From 2-01-FULL-49-22 sp036507655 (GTDB lineage: Bacteria; Patescibacteriota; Saccharimonadia; Saccharimonadales; UBA10212), in NCBI GenBank assembly GCA_036507655.1, contig DATCIS010000001.1:1-24351 (forward strand): 24,351 nt of DNA, in the 5' to 3' direction. This document shows, piece by piece, positions 1-5,874 of the stretch (positions are counted from its first letter, which is position 1; each line of letters begins with the position of its first letter). Under the pieces are notes generated by a model. That model had not been told where the DNA came from. It did no database searches and saw only the letters and a program-made list of their open reading frames with translations. The position numbers and the translations under genes were made by a program.

Positions 1-363
1 GTTAAGCAAGTTGGCACCAACCGCGAGACTGTCAGACAATACCTACTCAAGAGATACACACCAAAGCAGAAGAGGGCAGTAGTGCTTAGAAACTTCCAAC
101 AACTGAAAGGCCAATCTAGCCCTAACTGGAAGGGGGGAAGGGAAGTTACCAAGGAAGGTTACATTTGCCTGTGGCTCTCCAGGAAAGAAAAGATACTAGA
201 ACACCGCAAGATTATGGAAGACTACCTAGGCCGAAAGCTGAAGAAATTTGAAGTCGTCCACCACATCAACGGCAATAATGCCGATAACCGTCTGTCTAAC
301 CTGGAACTGACAACCTACTCTGAGGATATCCGCCGGCACCAACTGGCTAGGTATAAGAAATAG
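1..363 (+). CDS. HNH endonuclease, 5' end cut off by the window edge
   Basis: The reading frame is open from base 1 to the TAG at 361-363, so the gene starts outside the window. A GTG at 82 could be an internal start, but the residues before it read as protein (VGTNRETVRQYLLKRY), like the helix-turn-helix segment often found in such enzymes. The visible part has the SPNWKGG motif, a GYICLWL strand, then VVHHINGNNADNRLSNLEL, the His-His/Asn core of HNH nucleases that binds the metal and cuts DNA. Such genes are typical of phages and other mobile DNA, where they act as free-standing or homing nucleases. A hairpin terminator follows directly. The target is unknown. Family call is firm; the phage or homing role is inferred. 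Confidence 0.85.
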   Translation, partial: VKQVGTNRETVRQYLLKRYTPKQKRAVVLRNFQQLKGQSSPNWKGGREVTKEGYICLWLSRKEKILEHRKIMEDYLGRKLKKFEVVHHINGNNADNRLSNLELTTYSEDIRRHQLARYKK

Positions 364-372
364 TTAAAAACA

Positions 373-402
373 AAAAGCCTCCCGAAATCCTGAAAGGCTT
401 TT
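373..402 (+). terminator. Rho-independent terminator after the HNH gene
   Basis: An 8-bp perfect stem AAAAGCCT / AGGCTTTT with a 14-base loop ends in a T run, 10 bases after the HNH stop. The A run on the other side lets it also work for the minus-strand gene ending at 421. Confidence 0.8.
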
Positions 403-420
403 GTGATGAATTACTTTTGT

Positions 421-558
421 CTAACTCTGAGTCTTAGAAGCTTGGTCAGAATTGCTTGAGCGCTTTGAAAAGCGCTTGTTCTTAAACGCCCAGGCTATTC
501 CAAATATCACTGCCAGTATTGCTATTATGATAATGATTTCTTGTAAGCCGATATTCAT
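421..558 (-). CDS. Small single-helix membrane protein, 45 residues
   Basis: Reading the minus strand from the ATG at 558 gives 45 codons and a TAG at 421. The protein starts MNIGLQEIIIIIAILAVIFG, a clear membrane helix at about residues 7-24. A basic stretch (KNKRFSKRSS) and a short Ser/Asn/Gln-rich tail follow. By the positive-inside rule the tail should be in the cytoplasm. An extended -10 (TGTTACAAT) lies upstream at 585-593, giving a leader of about 20 bases. The family is not recognised. It is too short for usual gene-length cut-offs, but the clean hydrophobic block and suitably placed promoter argue that it is real. It shares its terminator region with the HNH gene in convergent orientation. 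Confidence 0.6.
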   Translation of the reverse strand: MNIGLQEIIIIIAILAVIFGIAWAFKNKRFSKRSSNSDQASKTQS

Positions 559-584
559 TTTTGCTCCGCTTTAAAGATAAAGTA

Positions 585-593
585 ATTGTAACA
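585..593 (-). promoter_or_regulatory. Extended -10 promoter for the 45-residue membrane protein
   Basis: The minus strand reads TGT-TACAAT, an extended -10 element, about 26 bases upstream of the ATG at 558. No good -35 is seen. Confidence 0.45.
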
Positions 594-635
594 CAAAAAA
601 TAAACGCAACCCACTTATGCTTGTTGATAATACTA

Positions 636-664
636 TTGCTTTTGCATTCACAAGGGCGTAATAT
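636..664 (+). promoter_or_regulatory. Promoter for the small membrane-protein pair
   Basis: TTGCTT (636-641), a 17-base spacer and TAATAT (659-664). It points at the genes at 706 and 925. The leader of about 35 bases has no Shine-Dalgarno and is a run of CCAAAAA-like units. Confidence 0.55.
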
Positions 665-705
665 CAAGTTGCTTAACCGCAAAAACCAAAAACCAAAAAC
701 AAAAA

Positions 706-906
706 ATGGTCGGCCAATACAGAGAACAGCTAGATGTTATGATGCAGCGCGAAGTTAGTCGGGCTGACTTTTTGAAGTTTACCGGCATAGCGATACTTGG
801 GCTTATTGGAATAGCAGGCTTTTTTAAGAATCTCAACGGACTTATGCCGCCTAAGACAAACGATAATAAATCGAGGGGTTATGGCCGTAGCGCTTACGGC
901 CGTTAA
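706..906 (+). CDS. Small membrane protein with SRADFLKF-helix and YGR tail, 66 residues
   Basis: The protein has a polar N-terminus, then REVSRADFLKFTGIAILGLIGIAGFF: a charged motif running into one membrane helix at about residues 23-40. The tail is basic and ends RGYGRSAYGR. The charged-then-hydrophobic layout recalls the R-R-x-F-L-K entry of twin-arginine signals, but only one Arg sits in the right place, so Tat export is not claimed. A promoter lies at 636-664. The start has no Shine-Dalgarno, only an A-rich leader; a second ATG pair at codons 12-13 is an alternative. The next gene starts 18 bases downstream and also encodes a Gly/Tyr-rich membrane protein, so the two are probably co-transcribed. 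The function is unknown. Confidence 0.65.
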   Translation: MVGQYREQLDVMMQREVSRADFLKFTGIAILGLIGIAGFFKNLNGLMPPKTNDNKSRGYGRSAYGR

Positions 907-924
907 TGGTTTATTCTATAGATA

Positions 925-1233
925 ATGAACTTATGGTCTCGGTTCAAATTTATCCACAGTCTATTTGCTACACTAATCGTAAGTCTATTTTGGCCGGTAG
1001 CTGCAACGGCCGCTCCTTATGGATCAGGCAACTATAGTTGTGGGCTTTACGGGGTGGGCTGTGGCCCTGGCGCCAGTTTTATGGACAAATACGGCTGGTT
1101 GATATTTTTTGCCCTGCTGCTGGTCATTGCTTGGCTGCTCTTCTTGTTGCTGCTGTGCCGCCGTAGAAAGCGCCAGGACGAAGACAAAAATCGCCGCCTA
1201 CCACCCTCGACTACAATAACTCCAAACAGCTAG
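925..1233 (+). CDS. Small secreted or anchored Gly/Tyr/Cys protein, 102 residues
   Basis: It begins with a signal peptide (basic start, hydrophobic core about residues 10-25, likely cut after AATAA). A short Gly/Tyr-rich outer segment follows with two cysteines (NYSCGLYGVGCG), which could form a disulfide. A strong membrane helix at about residues 57-78 ends in CRRRKR, the cytoplasmic anchor, followed by a polar tail. The layout suggests an N-out, C-in anchor that displays only about 30 residues outside the cell. It lies 18 bases after the 66-residue membrane protein and is probably in the same transcript. The family is not recognised and function is unknown; the reading frame and topology are clear. 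Confidence 0.7.
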   Translation: MNLWSRFKFIHSLFATLIVSLFWPVAATAAPYGSGNYSCGLYGVGCGPGASFMDKYGWLIFFALLLVIAWLLFLLLLCRRRKRQDEDKNRRLPPSTTITPNS

Positions 1234-1239
1234 TTTAAC

Positions 1240-1268
1240 TTGACGACCAACTCTATCCCGCTTATGAT
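1240..1268 (+). promoter_or_regulatory. Strong promoter of the virion-like gene
   Basis: TTGACG (1240-1245), exactly 17 bases, then TATGAT (1263-1268). The ATG is at 1280, so the leader would be only about 5 bases. Confidence 0.7.
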
Positions 1269-1279
1269 ATGCGTAGTTT

Positions 1280-1723
1280 ATGGCACTGCGTAATGCTTTT
1301 GAGGATTTAGCAACAGAGGATTCTGTTCAACTAGTCCACACCACTCAGACTGATGGCTCGCAGAAGACCCGGGTTGTACCGGCGGTTAGCGGTGGTTTAT
1401 CTGTCTATAGGAATATCAACTTGGGTGCCGCTGGCTTGGGCATTAAATCATCGGCCGGGCAAATATATGGCTGGTTTTTGTTCAATACCTCAACGGTAAT
1501 CCGTTACGTTAAGCTGTATAACAAGTCTTCATCGCCCATCGTTGGCCTTGATAAACCAATGATGACTATACCTTTACCTGCCGGCGGCGGAGCTAACGTC
1601 AACTTTACATCCGGAATCCATTTTTCCAGAGGCATCGGGATTGCTGCCACCACCGGCGTCGCAGACAGCAGTACCGGCCAGCCTGCTGATGGCGATATCA
1701 TAGTCAATATCATTTATTATTAA
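1280..1723 (+). CDS. Virion-like beta-rich protein, 147 residues
   Basis: The sequence is rich in Gly, Ala, Thr and Ser with alternating hydrophobic residues, typical of a beta-sandwich. Segments such as SSAGQIYGWFLFNTS, IRYVKLYNKSSSPIVG, MTIPLPAGGGANVNF and the C-terminal DIIVNIIYY match the pattern of small structural proteins found in phage head or tail modules. There is no signal peptide and no membrane helix. The gene stands alone with its own near-leaderless promoter and a GC-rich hairpin behind it; no capsid, portal or terminase gene is visible. It may be a leftover of a prophage, part of an element together with the upstream HNH gene, or a domesticated protein. The family resemblance is from memory of sequence style; the exact function is unknown. 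Confidence 0.6.
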   Translation: MALRNAFEDLATEDSVQLVHTTQTDGSQKTRVVPAVSGGLSVYRNINLGAAGLGIKSSAGQIYGWFLFNTSTVIRYVKLYNKSSSPIVGLDKPMMTIPLPAGGGANVNFTSGIHFSRGIGIAATTGVADSSTGQPADGDIIVNIIYY

Positions 1724-1746
1724 CGATTAGCGGCTTTTCCTTATCG

Positions 1747-1790
1747 AGCCGGGCCGCGGAATGTTTCCGGCGCGGGCTGCTCTTTTCCCT
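1747..1790 (+). terminator. Probable GC-rich terminator before lepA
   Basis: An imperfect GC-rich hairpin closes on GGAA-TGT-TTCC and has bulges. It is followed by a T/C-rich stretch (CTCTTTTCCC). It separates the virion-like gene from lepA. Confidence 0.4.
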
Positions 1791-1799
1791 TAATACCTC

Positions 1800-1808
1800 T
1801 GATATAAT
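1800..1808 (+). promoter_or_regulatory. Extended -10 promoter of lepA
   Basis: TGA-TATAAT is a perfect extended -10. Only 8 bases separate it from the lepA ATG at 1817, so the message should start at or just before the start codon. No clear -35 is seen. Confidence 0.65.
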
Positions 1809-1816
1809 GTTGGCTC

Positions 1817-3610
1817 ATGGTTCAGGGACATATTCGTAACTTCTGTATTATTGCGCACATAGACCATGGCAAGAGCACTTTAGCCGATAGGCTGATGGAA
1901 TTGACCGACGCAGTTGAAAAACGCCTGATCCATGAACAAATGCTCGACAGAATGGATCTAGAGCGTGAGCGCGGAATCACTATCAAGCTGGCACCGGTCC
2001 GCCTGAGCTATCAGCTATTAGCTAACCGCTACCAGCTAAACTTGATAGACACACCGGGGCATGTCGATTTTAGCTACGAAGTCAGCCGCAGCTTAGCCGC
2101 CGTCGAAGGCGCGATTTTGGTCGTTGACGCTACTCAGGGAGTCCAAGCCCAAACACTTTCGAATATTTATCTGGCGATGGCTGCCAACCTCAAAATTATT
2201 CCGGTGCTTAACAAAATCGATTTAGTAGCTGCTGATATTCCCAGAGTTAGAGCCGAAGTTGTGAGTTTGCTGGGCTGTAAGGAAGATGATGTGCTGCTCG
2301 TTAGTGCCAAATCCGGCGAAGGAGTTAGAGCTATCCTCCAGCGGGTCGTCTCCGGCATCGCGGCGCCGTCTGGTAAGCCGAACAGCCCGACCAGAGCGCT
2401 TATCTTTGACAGTTATTACGACGATTATCGCGGCGTTATTTTGTATGTGCGGGTGGTTGATGGGCAGATAGCTAGAAACGATGGGCTCAAAATGATAGGT
2501 ACCAAAGTCGAAGGGGTAGCTTCGGAAGTCGGCTGGCTGAGTCCCGAACTATCGGCGGCAAAAGAGTTGAAAACCGGCGAGATAGGCTACATCGTCACAA
2601 ACCTGAAAAGCGCCCATTCCGGACGCGTCGGCGATACTGTTACATTAACCAAGCAACCGGCTAAAGTACCTTTGCCAGGCTACAAAGACATCCATCCATT
2701 TGTCTATGCTGGCTTTTTCCCGACCAGCAACGCCCAGTATCAAGCGCTCAAGGATGCCGTCGAGAAACTATCCTTGAGCGACTCCTCCTTGCGATACGCT
2801 ATCGAGAACTCGCCGGTGCTGGGCTTTGGGCTACGTCTTGGCTTCTTGGGTCTGCTCCATATGGATATTGTGCGCCAGCGGCTGCAGCGTGAATACGGCC
2901 TTGATTTGATTGTTACCAATCCGTCGACAGATTACCAAATTAAACTGCAAAACGGCGACTCATTAGATATAAAATCGGCTGCCGAGTTGCCTGATATGAG
3001 TCTGGTTGCCGAAATCCGCGAGCCCTGGATTAAGGGCGAAATCGTTTGCCCGGTATCTTATGTCGGCGCCGTTTTGCAGTTGGTAGTTGGCGCCCGTGGC
3101 CGGCAAAAAAATCTCAACTTCGTCGATGCCCAGTTGGCGGTTATTGATTTCGAAGCGCCACTGGCTAACCTCATCACCGATTTTTACGACCAGCTAAAGA
3201 GCCTTACCAGCGGTTACGGCTCGTTCAATTACGAACTAGCCGACTATCGGCCGGAGGATTTAGTACGGCTGGATTTTTATGTCGCCGGCGAGCGTGTGGA
3301 TGCCCTGAGTGTCATTGTCCACCAATCAGAAGCCGAAAAGATTGGCCGCACAACAGTCGCCAAGCTCAAGGATGTCATTCCGCGACAGCAGTTTAAAGTC
3401 AGTCTGCAGGCGGCGGTTGGCGGTAAATTTATCGCCCGTGAAGATCTCAGCGCCTACCGTAAAGATGTGACTATCGGTTTATACGGCGGTGATGTCACAC
3501 GAAAAAAGAAAGTCCTCGAGAGGCAGAAAAAGGGCAAAGAACGCCTGAAGCGCTTCGGCAAAGTAGATATACCCCCCGAGGCTTTCGCCGTAATGCTAAA
3601 AAGAGACTGA
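1817..3610 (+). CDS. lepA: Elongation factor 4 (LepA), ribosome back-translocase GTPase
   Basis: A 597-residue protein of the usual length for the family. The N-terminus reads RNFCIIAHIDHGKSTLADRL, the G1 P-loop. ERGITIK (switch I), DTPGHVDF (G3) and NKIDL (G4) follow, and then the domain II barrel, the EF-G-like domains and the LepA-specific C-terminal domain (ending GKVDIPPEAFAVMLKRD). LepA binds the ribosome in the cytoplasm and affects 30S assembly and the recovery of stalled ribosomes. The ATG is set by the extended -10 just upstream and by the family's short start before the P-loop. It ends in TGA, which shows TGA is a stop here. The kinase gene follows after 29 bases. Identification is secure. 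Confidence 0.97.
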   Translation: MVQGHIRNFCIIAHIDHGKSTLADRLMELTDAVEKRLIHEQMLDRMDLERERGITIKLAPVRLSYQLLANRYQLNLIDTPGHVDFSYEVSRSLAAVEGAILVVDATQGVQAQTLSNIYLAMAANLKIIPVLNKIDLVAADIPRVRAEVVSLLGCKEDDVLLVSAKSGEGVRAILQRVVSGIAAPSGKPNSPTRALIFDSYYDDYRGVILYVRVVDGQIARNDGLKMIGTKVEGVASEVGWLSPELSAAKELKTGEIGYIVTNLKSAHSGRVGDTVTLTKQPAKVPLPGYKDIHPFVYAGFFPTSNAQYQALKDAVEKLSLSDSSLRYAIENSPVLGFGLRLGFLGLLHMDIVRQRLQREYGLDLIVTNPSTDYQIKLQNGDSLDIKSAAELPDMSLVAEIREPWIKGEIVCPVSYVGAVLQLVVGARGRQKNLNFVDAQLAVIDFEAPLANLITDFYDQLKSLTSGYGSFNYELADYRPEDLVRLDFYVAGERVDALSVIVHQSEAEKIGRTTVAKLKDVIPRQQFKVSLQAAVGGKFIAREDLSAYRKDVTIGLYGGDVTRKKKVLERQKKGKERLKRFGKVDIPPEAFAVMLKRD

Positions 3611-3639
3611 AATTTTGTTTTGAGTTAAACTGAAAAATA

Positions 3640-4341
3640 ATGGATGGCGAACAATCAATACATAGCCAACTCTTAGAAAAAGTCCGTGATTACCGCATGC
3701 CACCGGCCGCCAGGGATTTACTTAATGCTCACCTGCCTCTGGTGATTGTCGGAATCACGGCCTCGGGTAAGAGCTCTGTGACGGATTACATCAAGCAAAC
3801 CAGCGATTACAGACAGGTCATAACCCATACTACCCGCCAGCCGCGTCCGGGCGAGGTTCACGGTCAGCATTACTACTTCATCAGTGATGAAGATATGATA
3901 AAAATGATGGCCGACGAAGCTCTTGTCGAGGTTCAAACTATTCATAGCCACGAGGTTTACGGCATAAGTCTGTCGGCTTACCAGACTGTACTTAAAGGCG
4001 GATACAAACCCTTACTAATCATTGATGTTCAAGGTGTTGAGGAGATTAGCCAATATGTGCCAAAACTAAGGCCGGTTTTTTTGCTACCGGCCAGTTTTGA
4101 CGAGTGGATGAGAATGCTCGAAAAGCGCGGGCGCATGAGCCACGCCGAACGCCTTAGAAGAATGCATAGCGCCCACGCGGAACTAGAAAAAGTCTTAGAA
4201 AAAGAAAAGTTCTTTTTTGTAACCAACCGCGATGTTCCATCTACTGCTCGAGACATATTGGGTGACGTACACGATCACGCCAGCCAACGTCGAGGCCGTG
4301 AAACCGCCCAGCTACTAATAGACCGCCTCAAGACCACCTAA
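3640..4341 (+). CDS. gmk: Guanylate kinase-family protein with N-terminal extension
   Basis: A guanylate kinase turns GMP and ATP into GDP and ADP. The P-loop GITASGKS is at residues 38-45. The GMP-binding signature THTTRQPRPGEVHGQHYYF follows, and then IIDVQGVEEI and an Arg-rich lid region (EKRGRMSHAERLRRM). At 233 residues it is longer than the usual 190-210, because about 30 extra residues precede the P-loop. The P-loop wording differs from the common GPSGVGK, so this could be a diverged paralogue rather than the only housekeeping enzyme. No Shine-Dalgarno is seen; a TAAACT element (3626-3631) sits 8 bases before the ATG, echoing the leaderless starts elsewhere. It precedes the heat-shock operon but is separated from it by the CIRCE region. 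Confidence 0.85.
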   Translation: MDGEQSIHSQLLEKVRDYRMPPAARDLLNAHLPLVIVGITASGKSSVTDYIKQTSDYRQVITHTTRQPRPGEVHGQHYYFISDEDMIKMMADEALVEVQTIHSHEVYGISLSAYQTVLKGGYKPLLIIDVQGVEEISQYVPKLRPVFLLPASFDEWMRMLEKRGRMSHAERLRRMHSAHAELEKVLEKEKFFFVTNRDVPSTARDILGDVHDHASQRRGRETAQLLIDRLKTT

Positions 4342-4348
4342 CACTATA

Positions 4349-4375
4349 TTGGCACTCTTGACTAGTGAGTGCTAG
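4349..4375 (+). promoter_or_regulatory. CIRCE operator 1 (HrcA binding site)
   Basis: TTGGCACTC, 9 bases, GAGTGCTAG: one or two mismatches to the CIRCE consensus TTAGCACTC-N9-GAGTGCTAA. It holds the likely -35 TTGACT (4358-4363) in its loop, so bound HrcA would block RNA polymerase. Confidence 0.9.
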
Positions 4376-4387
4376 TTTTTGTAAACT
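4358..4387 (+). promoter_or_regulatory. Heat-shock operon promoter between the CIRCE elements
   Basis: TTGACT (4358-4363), an 18-base spacer and TAAACT (4382-4387). The -35 lies in the loop of CIRCE 1 and the -10 touches CIRCE 2. Transcription would start near 4394, about 20 bases before hrcA. Confidence 0.55.
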
Positions 4388-4412
4388 AGCACTTAGCACA
4401 GGAGAGTGCAAA
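4386..4412 (+). promoter_or_regulatory. Degenerate CIRCE operator 2 overlapping the hrcA ribosome-binding site
   Basis: CTAGCACTT, 9 bases, GAGTGCAAA keeps exact CIRCE geometry with three or four mismatches. The hrcA Shine-Dalgarno AGGAG (4400-4404) lies inside it. The inner half-sites of both CIRCEs form a perfect 10-bp stem with a 4-base loop (4369-4392). Confidence 0.6.
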
Positions 4413-4413
4413 T

Positions 4414-5124
4414 ATGACCCAACGACAAGAGAAAATTCTAGCCGCGATTGTTGAGCAATATGCCGAAGTGGCAGTTCCGGTAGGCAGCAGCCTGCTGGCT
4501 AGGGCTTTTGGCGTATCCAGCGCCACTATCCGCTCAGAAATGGCTGGACTTGAACGGCTGGGTTTTATCATGCAGCCACACACTAGCGCCGGCCGCATGC
4601 CTACAGATAAAGGCTACCGTTATTACGTCAATCAGCTCGGTGAGCAGGGCTTATCAAACTCGGTCGGCGGGAACAGGGCAGAGAGAGCATTGACGGCTCG
4701 TGCCGGCGGCGGTGGAGTGCCAGAGCATACTATCCGCAATACTGTCGATACTTTGGTGGAACTCACTCATAACTTAGGACTGGCTACCATCAGCGATCAG
4801 TTGTATATGAGTGGTTTATCCTATCTGTTCGGCCAGCCGGAATTCATGCACCCAGGTCAAGTCCAGGAGGTTGCGAGACTTCTTGACAACCTGGAGCCTT
4901 GGCTTTACGAAGCCGCTCCGAATGAGCCGTTAAGTGTTTACATCGGGCGCGAAAACCCTATCGGCCGAGGCGCCGGCTGCTCACTGATAATTAGCCGTTT
5001 CCGCAGTCCGTTTTCCGACCATAGCTATATTGGTGTTCTGGGTCCAACGCGTCAAAGCTACCGTGACGTCATGAGTTTAGTCGGCCGCGCCGGTAAAACT
5101 CTGGAGGCAACACTTTATGCCTAA
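4414..5124 (+). CDS. hrcA: Heat-inducible transcription repressor HrcA (short form)
   Basis: HrcA is the repressor that binds CIRCE and shuts off chaperone genes until misfolded protein draws off the chaperones it needs for folding. The N-terminal winged helix is clear: QRQEKILAAIVEQYAEVAVPVGS, then VSSATIRSEM, then the signature QPHTSAGRMPTDKGYRYYV. At 236 residues it is about 100 shorter than the usual 340. The C-terminal part keeps a reduced GAF-like domain (LSVYIGRENPIG, CSLIISRFR, IGVLGPTRQSYRDVMSLV). The missing piece probably corresponds to the inserted dimerisation domain. It has an AGGAG ribosome site and two CIRCE sites in front. It overlaps grpE by 8 bases. Identification is secure. 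Confidence 0.95.
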   Translation: MTQRQEKILAAIVEQYAEVAVPVGSSLLARAFGVSSATIRSEMAGLERLGFIMQPHTSAGRMPTDKGYRYYVNQLGEQGLSNSVGGNRAERALTARAGGGGVPEHTIRNTVDTLVELTHNLGLATISDQLYMSGLSYLFGQPEFMHPGQVQEVARLLDNLEPWLYEAAPNEPLSVYIGRENPIGRGAGCSLIISRFRSPFSDHSYIGVLGPTRQSYRDVMSLVGRAGKTLEATLYA

Positions 5125-5602
5125 AAAACCATCAATTGTACAGTTACAGAAACAAGTCAACGAAATGACTGAGGCGCTGCAGCGCGAGCGGGCTGACTCT
5201 GTTAACCTGCGTCGCCGGATTGATGAGGAGCGCTCTCAGCTCGGTAATTTCTACAAGTCAATGGTTGTACGCCAGCTGCTGCCGGCGTTAGACAATCTGG
5301 AGCGTGCGTTGATGCACATTCCGAAGGATTTAAAGAATCACGGCTACGTCAAAGGCGTACAAGGTGTTGTTAAGCAGTTTGAGCAATGTTTTAAACAGTT
5401 GGGCGTTGAGCGGATTAAGACGGTAGGCCAAAGGTTTGATCCGCGTTACCACGAAGCCATCAGTGTGGAAGACTCTTCGACAAGCTCAAGGCAGGCGCAC
5501 GACTTGGTTGAAGTTGTTTGCGAGGAACTTCAACCCGGCTACAAACTCGGCGACGAAATAATCCGCCACGCCACAGTCAAAGTCAAAATGGAGGGCAAAT
5601 AA
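5117..5602 (+). CDS. grpE: Nucleotide exchange factor GrpE
   Basis: GrpE releases ADP from DnaK and so resets the chaperone cycle. The 161-residue protein has an N-terminal coiled coil (about residues 5-50), the VVRQLLPALDNLERAL helix, GVQGVVKQFEQCFKQLGVERI, the family motif RFDPRYHEAIS, and the C-terminal beta domain ending LQPGYKLGDEIIRHATVKV. Length and order are normal, though the N-terminal tail is short. A GGAGG site (5103-5107) lies 9 bases before the ATG, inside the end of hrcA. The stop overlaps the next start (TAATG), pointing to coupled translation. Second gene of the CIRCE-controlled operon. Confidence 0.95.
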   Translation: MPKKPSIVQLQKQVNEMTEALQRERADSVNLRRRIDEERSQLGNFYKSMVVRQLLPALDNLERALMHIPKDLKNHGYVKGVQGVVKQFEQCFKQLGVERIKTVGQRFDPRYHEAISVEDSSTSSRQAHDLVEVVCEELQPGYKLGDEIIRHATVKVKMEGK

Positions 5603-5874
5603 TGTCAGAAGCTCAAGACTTCGATTTCGTGAATGCTGAATTCTCAGATGCAGATGGACAAAGGATAAGAATCAGCAGTGATCCCGCAAGTCGCATCACA
5701 CAAATCGACGCGGAGATTAGTTATCTGGAATTCAGAAATAGCAGAGCCGAGGCTAGTTATGAAGAAAGAGAGAATGGAAAGTCGATCCAAGAACTTAGGG
5801 AAGAAAAAGCTCAATTAATGAGCGAACTCAGCGACGAACAGCGCGAAAACTTAATAAGTAGAGAGAAGGAATAA
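5602..5874 (+). CDS. Uncharacterised 90-residue acidic helical protein between grpE and dnaK
   Basis: The ATG shares its A with the grpE stop and has a GGAGGG site (5590-5595) at ideal distance. The stop directly abuts the dnaK ATG. The product has an acidic first half (FDFVNAEFSDADGQRIRIS) and a charged helical second half from about residue 32 (ITQIDAEISYLEF, then SIQELREEKAQLMSELSDEQ) that looks like a coiled coil. There is no signal peptide, no membrane helix and no Cys. Codons lean to AGA and AAT more than in dnaK. The setting, locked into the chaperone operon with coupled starts on both sides, suggests it is heat-induced and may assist DnaK or GrpE, but no family is recognised. Confidence 0.75.
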   Translation: MSEAQDFDFVNAEFSDADGQRIRISSDPASRITQIDAEISYLEFRNSRAEASYEERENGKSIQELREEKAQLMSELSDEQRENLISREKE

